A DNA stretch of 64,000 nt from the NCBI RefSeq assembly GCF_029543085.1, contig NZ_CP119967.1, positions 5,420,501 through 5,484,500 of the forward strand, written 5' to 3'. The notes beneath the pieces are model-generated. The model saw only the letters and a program-made list of their open reading frames with translations. It had not been told where the DNA came from and did not search any database. Positions 20,629 to 29,505 of this stretch are shown piece by piece. The first letter of the stretch is position 1, and each line of letters starts with the position of its first letter. Both the position numbers and the translations under genes were made by a program. Origin of the DNA: Pseudomonas sp. A34-9 (GTDB taxonomy: Bacteria; Pseudomonadota; Gammaproteobacteria; Pseudomonadales; Pseudomonadaceae).

Positions 20629-20722
20629 TCAAAGTCGCTGATGGTGACGTGAAGCCGGCAATTGTCCTACTTCGAAAGATTCAGAACAACTACCGCTGAC
20701 TATTGTCCCAATCGTCAGCCCC

Positions 20723-20728
20723 TATAAT
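20723..20728 (+). promoter_or_regulatory. Candidate -10 element for the TPR-lolB-ispE unit
   Basis: A perfect TATAAT lies about 90 bp upstream of the TPR lipoprotein start in the hemA/TPR divergent region. No -35 hexamer at 16-18 bp spacing is convincing (the nearest TTGTCC is only 14 bp away), so the assignment is tentative. Confidence 0.35.
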
Positions 20729-20810
20729 GGGCACAATTGAGTCTCGGTTATGTTTGGTCGAAGGCTTGTGTCATGATGATCCGACCGCAGGTTAGTCGTC
20801 CTCTTCCTAT

Positions 20811-22535
20811 ATGAATAGATCTTCCGCGTTGCTCCTCGCTTTTGTCTTCCTCAGCGGCTGCCAGGCCTTGGCCCCCGTTTCGCCGGACGGTACGCCGTCG
20901 GTTGAAGACACCACGCCCGCGCCTGAAAAGCCCAAGGTTTACAGCTCGTTCAGCGAGGAAACCGTTTTCAGCCTGTTGAGCGCCGAACTCGCCGGCCAGC
21001 GCAATCGTTTCGACATTGCCCTGGACAACTACGTGACCCAGGCCATCAATACCCAGGATCCGGGTGTGTCCGAGCGGGCATTCCGTATCGCCGAATATCT
21101 GGGGGCCGATCAACCGGCCCTCGATACGGCGCTGATCTGGGCGAAAAACGCTCCGGACGACCTCGAAGCGCAACGCGCCGCTGCCGTGCAACTGGCGCGC
21201 GCCGGGCGCTATGACGACTCGATGGTCTATATGGAGAAAGTCCTGCAAGGCAAGGGCGATACCCATTTCGACTTCCTCGCGCTGTCGGCGGCGGACACCG
21301 ACCAGGAAACCCGCAACGGCCTGATGAAAAGTTTCGACCGTTTGTTGCAGCGTCATCCGAACAACAGCCAGCTGATTTTCGGCAAAGCCTTGCTCTTGCA
21401 GCAGGATGGCGACAACAAAGCCGCCCTGGCCTTGCTCGAAGACCATCCGCCGGAAGAAGGCGAGATTGCGCCAATTCTGCTGCGCGCACGTCTGCTGCAA
21501 CTGCTGAACCGTGGCGACGAAGCCCTGCCACTGCTGCAAAAAAGCATCAAGAAGTACCCGGACGACAAACGCCTGCGCCTGACTTACGCGCGCATGCTGG
21601 TGGAACAGGACCGGATGGACGACGCCAAGGCCGAGTTCTCCAGCCTTGTTCAGCAATATCCTGAAGACGACGAACTGCGTTACTCGCTGGCACTTGTATG
21701 CCTGGAAGCCAAGGCCTGGGATGAGGCCAAGGGTTACCTGGAAGACCTGATCGCTCGCGAAAGCCATGTCGATTCGGCGCACCTGAACCTCGGTCGCATT
21801 GCCGAAGAACGCAACGACCCGCAGGGCGCCCTCATCGAGTACGCCCAGGTCGGCCCGGGCAATGACTATCTGCCGGCGCAATTGCGTCAGGCCGATATCC
21901 TGATGAACAACGGCAAGACCGCCGAAGCGCAAAGCAAACTCGCCGCCCAGCGCGACGAGCAGCCGGATTACGCGATTCAGCTGTACCTGATCGAATCGGA
22001 AACCCTGTCGGCCAACAAACAGGACGACAAAGCCTGGAAAGTCTTGCAGCAAGCCTTGCTGCAATATCCGGACGACCTGAATCTGCTCTACACCCGGGCC
22101 ATGCTCGCGGAAAAACGCAATGATCTGGGGCAAATGGAAAAAGACCTGCGCCTGATCATCAAGCGTGATCCGGACAACGCCATGGCCCTCAACGCGCTGG
22201 GCTACACCCTGTCCGACCGCACCACACGCTACGCTGAAGCGAAGGCGCTGATCGAGCAGGCACACCAGATCAATCCGGAAGACCCGGCGGTGCTCGACAG
22301 CCTCGGCTGGGTGAACTTCCGCATGGGCAATCTGGACGACGCCGAGAAATATCTGCGTCAGGCGCTGGAGCGTTTCCCCGACCACGAAGTCGCCGCGCAC
22401 TTGGGCGAAGTATTGTGGGTCAAGGGCAACCAGCGCGAAGCCAAACAAGTCTGGGGCAAATTCCTCAAGGATCAGCCCGACAGCACCATTCTGCGCAGCA
22501 CCATCAAGCGCCTGACCGGATCCGAGACTCTTTAA
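20811..22535 (+). CDS. Tetratricopeptide-repeat lipoprotein
   Basis: 574-residue lipoprotein. The signal peptide ends at a lipobox (FLSGC, Cys17) and the rest is a chain of TPR units, with clear helices around NNSQLIFGKALLLQQDGDNK, NRGDEALPLLQKSIKKYPDD and PEDPAVLDSLGWVNFRMGNL. It probably sits on the periplasmic face of a membrane and mediates protein contacts. It is directly upstream of lolB, 3 bp apart, an arrangement I recall as conserved in pseudomonads (PA4667-PA4668). No specific function is known to me. Confidence 0.88.
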   Translation: MNRSSALLLAFVFLSGCQALAPVSPDGTPSVEDTTPAPEKPKVYSSFSEETVFSLLSAELAGQRNRFDIALDNYVTQAINTQDPGVSERAFRIAEYLGADQPALDTALIWAKNAPDDLEAQRAAAVQLARAGRYDDSMVYMEKVLQGKGDTHFDFLALSAADTDQETRNGLMKSFDRLLQRHPNNSQLIFGKALLLQQDGDNKAALALLEDHPPEEGEIAPILLRARLLQLLNRGDEALPLLQKSIKKYPDDKRLRLTYARMLVEQDRMDDAKAEFSSLVQQYPEDDELRYSLALVCLEAKAWDEAKGYLEDLIARESHVDSAHLNLGRIAEERNDPQGALIEYAQVGPGNDYLPAQLRQADILMNNGKTAEAQSKLAAQRDEQPDYAIQLYLIESETLSANKQDDKAWKVLQQALLQYPDDLNLLYTRAMLAEKRNDLGQMEKDLRLIIKRDPDNAMALNALGYTLSDRTTRYAEAKALIEQAHQINPEDPAVLDSLGWVNFRMGNLDDAEKYLRQALERFPDHEVAAHLGEVLWVKGNQREAKQVWGKFLKDQPDSTILRSTIKRLTGSETL

Positions 22536-22538
22536 CTC

Positions 22539-23156
22539 ATGTTTTTGCGCCACGTTATTGTTTTCAGCTTCATCGCCCTGCTCGCTGGCTGCTCGGGTTT
22601 TGGCACTCGCGAATCGGTCGAGGGCCACGGCAGTCCGGCTCAATGGGCCGCGAACAAACAACAGCTGACCGGCCTCGACGGCTGGCAGATCGATGGCAAG
22701 ATCGGCATCCGCGCACCGAAAGATTCCGGTAGCGGCACGCTGTTCTGGCTGCAGCGTCAGGACTATTACGACATTCGTCTGTCCGGCCCGCTGGGTCGTG
22801 GCGCCGCTCGACTGACCGGGCGTCCGGGCAAAGTGTCGCTGGAAGTCGCCAATCAGGGTCGCTACGACTCCGAGTCGCCGGAAGCGCTGCTCGAAGAACA
22901 GCTCGGCTGGAAACTGCCGGTGTCGAATCTGGCCTGGTGGGTGCGTGGCCTGCCGGCGCCGAACAGCAAAAGTCGCCTGAACCTGGATGCGGACAGTCGC
23001 CTGGCCAACCTGGAACAGGATGGCTGGAAAGTCGAATACACCGCCTACACCGAACAAAACGGTTACTGGTTGCCCGAGCGCATCAAGCTGCACGGCACTG
23101 ACCTCGACGTGACGCTGGTGATCAAGACCTGGCAACCGCGCAAGTTGGGGCAATAA
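22539..23156 (+). CDS. lolB: Outer-membrane lipoprotein receptor LolB
   Basis: Receives lipoproteins from LolA and inserts them in the outer membrane. The 205-residue precursor has a lipobox (LLAGC, Cys18) and the LolB beta-fold region ([49 protein letters not shown]). It lies between the TPR gene and ispE with 3-bp gaps on both sides, as expected for one operon. Confidence 0.94.
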   Translation: MFLRHVIVFSFIALLAGCSGFGTRESVEGHGSPAQWAANKQQLTGLDGWQIDGKIGIRAPKDSGSGTLFWLQRQDYYDIRLSGPLGRGAARLTGRPGKVSLEVANQGRYDSESPEALLEEQLGWKLPVSNLAWWVRGLPAPNSKSRLNLDADSRLANLEQDGWKVEYTAYTEQNGYWLPERIKLHGTDLDVTLVIKTWQPRKLGQ

Positions 23157-23159
23157 AGC

Positions 23160-24011
23160 ATGACCGCTGCACGCCTGACCCTGCCCTCGCCGGCCAAACT
23201 CAACTTGATGCTGCACATTCTCGGGCGCCGCGAAGACGGTTATCACGAGTTGCAGACGCTGTTTCAGTTTGTCGATTACGGCGATGAAATCACTTTTGCC
23301 GTACGTGATGACGGCGTGATTCGACTGCACACCGAATTCGCCGGCGTGCCGCACGACAGCAACCTGATCGTGCGCGCGGCGAAAATGCTCCAGCAGCAAT
23401 CCGCGTGTTCGCTCGGTATCGATATCTGGATTGATAAAGTACTGCCCATGGGCGGCGGCATCGGTGGCGGCAGCTCAAATGCAGCGACGACTTTGCTTGG
23501 CCTGAATCATTTGTGGCAGTTGGGTTGGGATGAAGATCGCCTGGCTACCCTGGGCCTGACGCTGGGTGCCGACGTGCCGGTTTTCGTCCGTGGCCATGCG
23601 GCGTTTGCCGAGGGCGTGGGTGAGAAACTGACCCCGGTGGATCCCGAAGAACCGTGGTATCTGGTGCTCGTACCGCAAGTCTCTGTAAGTACGGCAGAAA
23701 TTTTTTCCGATCCTTTGTTGACACGTAACACGCCGCCCATTAAAGTGCGCCCCGTTCCCGAGGGAAACAGTCGAAATGACTGCTTGCCGGTGGTTGCAAG
23801 GCGTTATCCAGAAGTACGTAACGCATTGGATTTGTTAGGTAAATTTACCGAAGCAAAACTCACCGGAACTGGAAGTTGTGTGTTTGGGGGCTTCCCAAGC
23901 AAAGCTGAAGCTGATAAAGTCTCGGCCCTTCTGACAGAGACCCTTACAGGGTTTGTAGCGAAAGGAAGCAACGTTTCGATGTTGCACCGAAAACTGCAAA
24001 GTCTGCTCTAA
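23160..24011 (+). CDS. ispE: 4-diphosphocytidyl-2-C-methyl-D-erythritol kinase
   Basis: GHMP kinase of the MEP isoprenoid pathway. The 283-residue protein has [13 protein letters not shown] at the N-terminus, with the conserved Lys and Asn, the ATP loop [18 protein letters not shown] (about residues 95-112) and a C-terminal [12 protein letters not shown] motif. The last third is visibly poorer in GC than the start and contains a consensus-like promoter that may serve the downstream tRNA and prs. Confidence 0.95.
   Translation: MTAARLTLPSPAKLNLMLHILGRREDGYHELQTLFQFVDYGDEITFAVRDDGVIRLHTEFAGVPHDSNLIVRAAKMLQQQSACSLGIDIWIDKVLPMGGGIGGGSSNAATTLLGLNHLWQLGWDEDRLATLGLTLGADVPVFVRGHAAFAEGVGEKLTPVDPEEPWYLVLVPQVSVSTAEIFSDPLLTRNTPPIKVRPVPEGNSRNDCLPVVARRYPEVRNALDLLGKFTEAKLTGTGSCVFGGFPSKAEADKVSALLTETLTGFVAKGSNVSMLHRKLQSLL
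23718..23746 (+). promoter_or_regulatory. Candidate sigma-70 promoter inside ispE
   Basis: TTGACA and TAAAGT are separated by 17 bp. A perfect -35 with a reasonable -10 inside a coding region, about 300 bp upstream of tRNA-Gln, suggests that tRNA-Gln and prs have a promoter of their own. It is inferred from hexamers and spacing only. Confidence 0.45.
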
Positions 24012-24047
24012 AGGAACCAGGTGCTCGGCACTTGATGCAACAGATAC

Positions 24048-24122
24048 AGGGGCGTCGCCAAGCGGTAAGGCAGCAGGTTTTGATCCTGCCATGCGTTGGT
24101 TCGAATCCAGCCGCCCCTGCCA
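24048..24122 (+). tRNA. tRNA-Gln (anticodon TTG)
   Basis: 75-nt cloverleaf: acceptor AGGGGCG pairs with CGCCCCT, the anticodon stem GCAGG/CCTGC encloses loop TTTTGAT giving anticodon TTG, the T-arm is GTTGG-TTCGAAT-CCAGC, and GCCA is encoded at the 3' end. It lies between ispE and prs in the same direction and is probably processed from a shared transcript. Confidence 0.97.
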
Positions 24123-24167
24123 TTTTCTATACTCATCCAGGTTACCCTCAGCCTCTAGGTACTGCGC

Positions 24168-25109
24168 GTGTCCAAGATGATGGTCTTTACGGGGAATGCT
24201 AACCCCGATCTGGCTCGGCGTGTTGTACGTCAGCTGCATATCCCTCTCGGTGACATCTCTGTCGGCAAGTTTTCCGACGGCGAAATTACAGCCGAGATCA
24301 ATGAAAACGTTCGCGGTAAAGACGTTTTCATTATTCAGCCGACTTGCGCTCCGACCAACGATAACCTGATGGAACTGGTAGTGATGGCTGATGCCTTCCG
24401 CCGCTCCTCGGCTACTCGTATCACTGCTGTTATTCCTTATTTTGGTTATGCCCGTCAGGATCGCCGTCCGCGTTCCGCACGTGTAGCTATCAGCGCGAAA
24501 GTCGTTGCTGACATGCTTACCGTAGTCGGCATCGACCGTGTTCTCACGGTTGATCTGCATGCTGACCAGATTCAGGGTTTCTTCGATATTCCGGTAGATA
24601 ACATCTACGGCTCCCCGGTTCTGGTGGATGACATTGAAGATCAGCGCTTCGAAAACCTGATGATTGTGTCCCCGGACATTGGTGGCGTCGTGCGTGCACG
24701 TGCCGTTGCCAAATCCCTGGGCGTAGATCTCGGGATCATCGACAAACGCCGTGAGAAAGCCAATCACTCTGAAGTGATGCATATCATCGGTGATGTCGAA
24801 GGGCGTACCTGTATTCTGGTCGATGACATGGTCGATACCGCCGGCACGCTGTGCCACGCGGCCAAGGCCTTGAAAGAGCATGGCGCAGCCAAGGTCTTTG
24901 CCTACTGCACACACCCTGTGCTGTCGGGTCGGGCCATCGAGAATATCGAAAATTCCGTGCTGGACGAGCTGGTGGTGACCAACACCATCCCGCTGTCCGC
25001 TGCCGCACAAGCCTGTGCACGTATCCGTCAACTGGATATCGCACCGGTTGTTGCCGAAGCGGTTCGCCGCATCAGCAATGAAGAATCGATCAGCGCGATG
25101 TTCCGTTAA
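24168..25109 (+). CDS. prs: Ribose-phosphate pyrophosphokinase
   Basis: Makes PRPP from ribose-5-phosphate and ATP, feeding purine, pyrimidine, His, Trp and NAD synthesis. The 313-residue protein begins at GTG ([20 protein letters not shown]) and contains the PRPP signature [15 protein letters not shown] and the ribose-phosphate loop [18 protein letters not shown]. It directly follows tRNA-Gln, as I recall from other pseudomonads. A strong terminator follows the stop. Confidence 0.97.
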   Translation: MSKMMVFTGNANPDLARRVVRQLHIPLGDISVGKFSDGEITAEINENVRGKDVFIIQPTCAPTNDNLMELVVMADAFRRSSATRITAVIPYFGYARQDRRPRSARVAISAKVVADMLTVVGIDRVLTVDLHADQIQGFFDIPVDNIYGSPVLVDDIEDQRFENLMIVSPDIGGVVRARAVAKSLGVDLGIIDKRREKANHSEVMHIIGDVEGRTCILVDDMVDTAGTLCHAAKALKEHGAAKVFAYCTHPVLSGRAIENIENSVLDELVVTNTIPLSAAAQACARIRQLDIAPVVAEAVRRISNEESISAMFR

Positions 25110-25148
25110 GGGCCCTGCCCTTCTCGAAATGTCTCGTTGACGAAAAGC

Positions 25149-25186
25149 GCCCCGCCCCGGCATTCCTGTCGGGGCGGGGCTTTTTT
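25149..25186 (+). terminator. Rho-independent terminator after prs
   Basis: A perfect 10-bp GC stem (GCCCCGCCCC / GGGGCGGGGC) is followed by six T residues. It separates prs from rplY. Confidence 0.92.
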
Positions 25187-25250
25187 GCCCATACCGTGTT
25201 CGGCGCTGGTCGCAAACGCCACTCGGTCATGGCTATTTTGGAGATACAAA

Positions 25251-25853
25251 ATGAACGATTTTACTCTGAATGCTGAAGTGCGTTCCGACCTGGGGAAAGG
25301 TGCGAGCCGCCGCCTGCGTCGTCTCGCCGCCCTGGTTCCAGCTGTTGTTTACGGTGGCGAAAAAGCCCCTGAATCCATCAGCATGCTGGCCAAAGAAGTT
25401 GCCAAACTGCTCGAAAACGAAGCGGCTTACAGCCACATCATCGAGCTGAACGTTGGCGGCACCAAGCAGAACGTAATCATCAAAGCTCTGCAACGTCACC
25501 CGGCTAAAGGCCACGTTCTGCACGCTGACTTCGTACGCGTTGTCGCTGGCCAGAAACTGACCGCTACCGTTCCTGTGCACTTCATCAACGAAGCTGCTCC
25601 AGTGAAGAAAGGCGGCGAGATTTCGCACGTTGTTGCTGAAATCGAAGTTTCCTGCCTGCCGAAAGATCTGCCTGAGTTCATCGAAGTCGACCTGGCTAAC
25701 GCTGAAATCGGTTCGATCATTCACCTGTCGGACCTCAAAGCTCCTAAAGGCGTTGAGTTCGTTGCTCTGGCACACGGCGATGACAAGGCTGTTGCCAACG
25801 TCCACGCTCCACGTGTTGCTCCAGAAGCTACCGAAGAAGGCGCAGCAGAGTAA
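25251..25853 (+). CDS. rplY: 50S ribosomal protein L25, general stress protein Ctc type
   Basis: 200-residue two-domain L25. The N-terminal 5S rRNA-binding domain (about 1-95, starting [20 protein letters not shown]) is followed by a C-terminal TL5/CTC beta domain ([20 protein letters not shown]) and an acidic tail. TTTTGGAG precedes the ATG at 25251. The 150-bp gap to pth holds a long imperfect inverted repeat. Confidence 0.95.
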   Translation: MNDFTLNAEVRSDLGKGASRRLRRLAALVPAVVYGGEKAPESISMLAKEVAKLLENEAAYSHIIELNVGGTKQNVIIKALQRHPAKGHVLHADFVRVVAGQKLTATVPVHFINEAAPVKKGGEISHVVAEIEVSCLPKDLPEFIEVDLANAEIGSIIHLSDLKAPKGVEFVALAHGDDKAVANVHAPRVAPEATEEGAAE

Positions 25854-25870
25854 TTCACTCTGTCATGCCT

Positions 25871-26007
25871 GAGTGAGCAAGTAACATCGCGGACTGGAAC
25901 GTAGCGAGAAAGCGGGCGAGAACGCGGAGTTTACATCCATGGTAAATGAGCATTTTTCGTCCACTTTCGCCGCTTTTCCTGATCGCGGCGATGTTACTCA
26001 CCACTCA
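25871..26007. repeat. Long imperfect inverted repeat between rplY and pth
   Basis: The arms begin GAGTGAGCAAGTAACATCGC on the left and, on the reverse strand, GAGTGGTGAGTAACATCGCC. Similarity continues inward (AAGCGGGCGAGAA against AAGTGGACGAAAA) to a central TTTAC-ATCCATG-GTAAA hairpin, so nearly the entire 137 bp folds on itself. It looks like a MITE-like or REP-unrelated palindromic element. No ORF is inside, and it ends 17 bp before the pth start. Confidence 0.6.
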
Positions 26008-26024
26008 AAGGAAGGGCCCCTATC

Positions 26025-26609
26025 GTGACTGCCATCAAACTGATCGTTGGCCTGGGAAATCCAGGCGCCGAATACGACCAGACCCGGCATAACGCAGGGG
26101 CCCTTTTTGTTGAGCGCATCGCCCAAGCACAGAATGTGAATCTTGTGGCCGATCGCAAATATTTCGGCCTGACAGGGCGCTATTCGCATCAGGGTCAGGA
26201 TGTTCGTCTGCTGATTCCCACCACTTACATGAACCGCAGCGGCCAGGCCGTGGCGGCACTCGCCGGTTTCTTCCGCATCAAGCCTGAAGAAATCCTCGTG
26301 GCGCATGACGAACTCGACTTGCCTCCGGGCGTTGCCAAGCTCAAGCAGGGCGGCGGCCATGGCGGTCATAACGGGTTGCGCGACATCATTGCGCAACTGG
26401 GCAATCAGAATACGTTCTACCGCCTGCGGCTTGGCATCGGCCACCCGGGCGTCGCCAGTATGGTTTCAAATTTCGTCCTGGGTCGTGCGCCACGCGCCGA
26501 ACAGGAAAAACTCGATGCCAGCATCGACTTTGCCCTCGGCGTGCTGCCGGATATCCTCGCCGGTGAATGGAACCGCGCGATGAAAAACCTGCACAGCCAG
26601 AAGGCCTGA
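26025..26609 (+). CDS. pth: Peptidyl-tRNA hydrolase
   Basis: Recycles peptidyl-tRNAs that drop off ribosomes. The 194-residue enzyme starts at GTG ([23 protein letters not shown]), with catalytic His22, the HDELDLPPG Asp-containing motif and [22 protein letters not shown] upstream is the likely ribosome-binding site. It is followed 22 bp later by ychF. Confidence 0.95.
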   Translation: MTAIKLIVGLGNPGAEYDQTRHNAGALFVERIAQAQNVNLVADRKYFGLTGRYSHQGQDVRLLIPTTYMNRSGQAVAALAGFFRIKPEEILVAHDELDLPPGVAKLKQGGGHGGHNGLRDIIAQLGNQNTFYRLRLGIGHPGVASMVSNFVLGRAPRAEQEKLDASIDFALGVLPDILAGEWNRAMKNLHSQKA

Positions 26610-26631
26610 CTCTACTCCGAGGGGAAACACC

Positions 26632-27732
26632 ATGGGATTCAATTGCGGCATCGTCGGCCTGCCTAACGTCGGCAAGTCCACCCTGTTCAACGCCCTGACC
26701 AAATCCGGTATCGCGGCCGAGAACTTCCCCTTCTGCACCATCGAGCCGAACAGCGGCATCGTGCCGATGCCGGATCCGCGTCTGGAAGCCTTGGCGGCCA
26801 TCGTCAATCCGAAGCGCATCCTGCCGACCACCATGGAATTCGTCGACATCGCGGGCCTCGTTGCCGGCGCCTCGAAAGGTGAAGGCCTGGGCAACAAGTT
26901 CCTCGCCAACATCCGCGAAACCGACGCGATCGCTCACGTGGTGCGCTGCTTCGAAGACGAGAACGTGATCCACGTTTCCAACAGCGTCGACCCGAAGCGC
27001 GACATCGAAATCATCGATCTGGAACTGATCTTCGCCGACCTCGACAGCTGCGAGAAGCAACTGCAGAAAGTCGCGCGCAACGCCAAGGGTGGTGACAAGG
27101 ACGCCGTCGTTCAGAAGGCTCTGCTGGAGCAACTGATCGCACACTTCACCGAAGCCAAGCCTGCGCGCAGCCTGATGAAGAACATGAGCGCTGACGAAAA
27201 GGCCGTGATCAAGGGCTTCCACCTGCTGACCACCAAGCCGGTCATGTACATCGCCAACGTTGCTGAAGACGGTTTCGAGAACAACCCGCATCTGGACGTG
27301 GTTCGCGCCATTGCCGAAGAAGAAGGCGCGATGGTGGTTCCGGTCTGCAACAAGATCGAAGCGGAAATCGCCGAGCTCGATGACGGCGAAGAGAAAGACA
27401 TGTTCCTCGAGGCCCTGGGCCTGGAAGAGCCTGGCCTGAACCGCGTGATCCGCGCCGGCTACGAAATGCTGCACCTGCAGACCTACTTCACCGCCGGTGT
27501 CGAAGAAGTCCGCGCCTGGACCGTCAAAGTCGGTGCCACCGCACCTCAGGCTGCCGGCGTGATCCACACCGACTTCGAGAAAGGCTTTATCCGCGCCGAA
27601 GTGATCGCCTACAACGACTTCATCCAGTACAAGGGCGAAGCCGGTACCAAAGAAGCCGGTAAATGGCGTCTGGAAGGCAAGGATTACATCGTCAAGGATG
27701 GCGACGTGATGCACTTCCGCTTCAACGTGTAA
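26632..27732 (+). CDS. ychF: Redox-regulated ribosome-associated ATPase YchF
   Basis: Obg-family P-loop protein that prefers ATP. The 366-residue protein has the G1 loop GLPNVGKST (8-16), an FVDIAGLV switch region, the atypical CNKIEAE in place of NKxD, and a C-terminal TGS-type domain ([15 protein letters not shown]). GAGGGG precedes the ATG. It ends the pth-ychF unit with a terminator. In PAO1 the next conserved genes are near can, so accessory DNA follows here. Confidence 0.95.
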   Translation: MGFNCGIVGLPNVGKSTLFNALTKSGIAAENFPFCTIEPNSGIVPMPDPRLEALAAIVNPKRILPTTMEFVDIAGLVAGASKGEGLGNKFLANIRETDAIAHVVRCFEDENVIHVSNSVDPKRDIEIIDLELIFADLDSCEKQLQKVARNAKGGDKDAVVQKALLEQLIAHFTEAKPARSLMKNMSADEKAVIKGFHLLTTKPVMYIANVAEDGFENNPHLDVVRAIAEEEGAMVVPVCNKIEAEIAELDDGEEKDMFLEALGLEEPGLNRVIRAGYEMLHLQTYFTAGVEEVRAWTVKVGATAPQAAGVIHTDFEKGFIRAEVIAYNDFIQYKGEAGTKEAGKWRLEGKDYIVKDGDVMHFRFNV

Positions 27733-27747
27733 GCGTTACGCCCAAGA

Positions 27748-27776
27748 AAAAGCCGCGTTTGATACGCGGCTTTTTT
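27748..27776 (+). terminator. Rho-independent terminator after ychF
   Basis: GCCGCGT-TTGAT-ACGCGGC stem-loop with an upstream A-run and a following TTTTTT, starting about 20 bp after the ychF stop. Confidence 0.9.
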
Positions 27777-27793
27777 GTGCCTGAAAGATTGTT

Positions 27794-27870
27794 AAAAGAT
27801 CGCAGCCTTCGGCAGCTCCAACAGGTGTACATCAATCCCATGTAGGAGCTGCCAAAGGCTGCGATCTTTT
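27794..27870. repeat. REP-type inverted pair (GATCGCAG family)
   Basis: Inverted AAAAGATCGCAGCC arms with the spacer GTGTACATCAATCCCATG, almost the same spacer as in the copy at 67-144. It sits between the convergent ychF and MFS genes. Confidence 0.85.
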
Positions 27871-27874
27871 GATC

Positions 27875-29092
27875 TTAGGCCTTTTTGGTGCGCGGCAAGA
27901 AAATCGCCAACACGCCAAACAACGGCAAGAACGAGCAGAGGAAATACACGTACTCAATCCCGTGCACATCCGCCAGATGCCCGAGCAACGCCGCACCAAT
28001 CCCGCCAAACCCGAACATCAAACCGAAGAACACCCCGGCAATCATCCCGACATTGCCCGGCACCAACTCCTGCGCATACACCACAATCGCCGAGAACGCC
28101 GAGGCGAGGATGAAGCCGATCACCACGCTGAGGACTGTGGTCCAGAACAGATCGACATGAGGCATCAGCAACGTGAACGGCGCAACACCGAGGATCGAGA
28201 ACCAGATCACCGCCTTACGCCCGATCTTGTCGCCAATCGGCCCGCCGAAGAACGTCCCAGCCGCCACCGCGCCCAAGAACAGGAACAAGTGCAGCTGCGA
28301 ACTGGCCACCGACAGGTCGAACTTCTCGATCAGGTAGAACGTGAAGTAACTGGTCAGGCTGGCCATGTAGAAATACTTCGAAAACACCAACAGCCCCAGC
28401 ACCACCAACGCACTGGTCACCCTGCCCTTCGACAGCCCGTGAGTCGCGGCCTGACCGGCCTTGAGCTTGAACAGATTGAGGTGATGGGCGTACCAGCGAC
28501 TGATGCGGTACAGCACGAACAGCGCAAACACCGCGAACAGGCCGAACCACGCCACGTTGGCTTGACCGAACGGAATGATGATCGCCGCCGCCAGCAACGG
28601 CCCGAACGCGGAACCTGCGTTACCGCCGACCTGGAAGGTCGATTGCGCCAGACCAAAGCGTCCACCGGAGGCCAGCCGCGCAATCCGCGAGGCTTCGGGG
28701 TGGAAGGTCGATGAACCGATACCGATCAGCGCCGCTGCCAGCAGAATCAGCGGAAAACTGCCGACCATCGACATCATCACGATGCCAATCAGCGTGCAAA
28801 TGGAGCCTACCGGCAACAGCCACGGTTTCGGATGCCGATCGGTGTGATAACCGACCCACGGCTGCAACAGCGATGCAGTCAGCTGGAAGGTCAGCGTGAT
28901 CAGGCCGACCTGAGTAAATGTCAGGCCGTAATTGGCCTTGAGCATCGGGTAGATCGACGGCAGTACCGATTGGATCAGGTCGTTGATCAAATGCGCCAGC
29001 GCCACCGCGCCGATGATACGCATCACCAATGGACTGCTTTGAGGAGCAGCAGGCGCCGAGGCAGCGGCGGTCTGAACGTTGCTGGTAGACAT
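27875..29092 (-). CDS. MFS efflux pump, fosmidomycin-resistance (Fsr) type
   Basis: 405-residue 12-TM major facilitator. The N-terminus LAHLINDLIQSVLPSIYPMLK and the GIGSSTFHPEASRIARLASGGRFG motif are characteristic of the Fsr subfamily, which exports fosmidomycin and other small molecules; loop 2 carries GYHTDRHPKP. The natural substrate is unknown. The first 22 residues are Ala/Ser/Pro-rich and cytoplasmic. It is convergent with ychF and stands alone. Confidence 0.85.
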   Translation of the reverse strand: MSTSNVQTAAASAPAAPQSSPLVMRIIGAVALAHLINDLIQSVLPSIYPMLKANYGLTFTQVGLITLTFQLTASLLQPWVGYHTDRHPKPWLLPVGSICTLIGIVMMSMVGSFPLILLAAALIGIGSSTFHPEASRIARLASGGRFGLAQSTFQVGGNAGSAFGPLLAAAIIIPFGQANVAWFGLFAVFALFVLYRISRWYAHHLNLFKLKAGQAATHGLSKGRVTSALVVLGLLVFSKYFYMASLTSYFTFYLIEKFDLSVASSQLHLFLFLGAVAAGTFFGGPIGDKIGRKAVIWFSILGVAPFTLLMPHVDLFWTTVLSVVIGFILASAFSAIVVYAQELVPGNVGMIAGVFFGLMFGFGGIGAALLGHLADVHGIEYVYFLCSFLPLFGVLAIFLPRTKKA

Positions 29093-29208
29093 GGAAGTTT
29101 CCGGACAACAGATGGGTGCACACAGGCAGGTGCGTCAATGTGCCATTTTTCAGTGCGTCAGCGCCATCCCCTTAGCCAGCTAACTAACTGATCAACGATC
29201 GATCCCTC

Positions 29209-29266
29209 CTGTAGGAGCTGCGATCTTTCAAGATCAAAAGATCGCAGCCTTCGGCAGCTCCTACAG
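29209..29266. repeat. REP-type palindrome, short-spacer form
   Basis: CTGTAGGAGCTGCGATCTT faces AAGATCGCAGCCTTCGGCAG...CTACAG with almost no spacer, so the pair folds into one long hairpin. It is upstream of the MFS gene on its promoter side. Confidence 0.8.
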
Positions 29267-29342
29267 GGGAAATCATTTTTTCCGGGAAGGTAATAGCGCA
29301 ACGCCATGGTCTGAATCTTGCCTTGCTTCATCCCTTGAACGC

Positions 29343-29406
29343 GGCGCCCTTACAAAGGGCACCGACAATGGGAAGTTTCGCTACAGAGCCGGCCTACAGA
29401 GCGGGC
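29343..29406 (+). other. Hairpin and tandem 13-mer upstream of the chemoreceptor gene
   Basis: This lies in the 413-bp gap between the divergent MFS and chemoreceptor genes. A GCCCTT-ACA-AAGGGC hairpin is followed at 29381-29406 by two adjacent 13-mers, CTACAGAGCCGGC and CTACAGAGCGGGC. They could be a transcription-factor site or part of a folded 5' leader. No gene is visible in the gap; besides this I see only the REP palindrome. Confidence 0.35.
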
Positions 29407-29505
29407 GAGAGTGAACTTTCGAGGCCTTTTAGCAGGGCACAACATCAACGTCGAACGACCGCGATGCACGCCGATGGTGCGTGGTGTCCAGAGGAGTCAT
29501 GGGGC

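Noticed and set aside
20748..23399. 883-codon open frame antisense to the TPR-lolB-ispE genes
   Set aside because: It mirrors three well-supported genes. Long antisense frames are expected from GC-rich third positions, and its translation is Arg/Gln/Val-rich with no domain.
23835..25163. 442-codon minus-strand frame across ispE end, tRNA-Gln and prs
   Set aside because: It runs through a tRNA gene and a terminator, so it cannot be a normal coding sequence.
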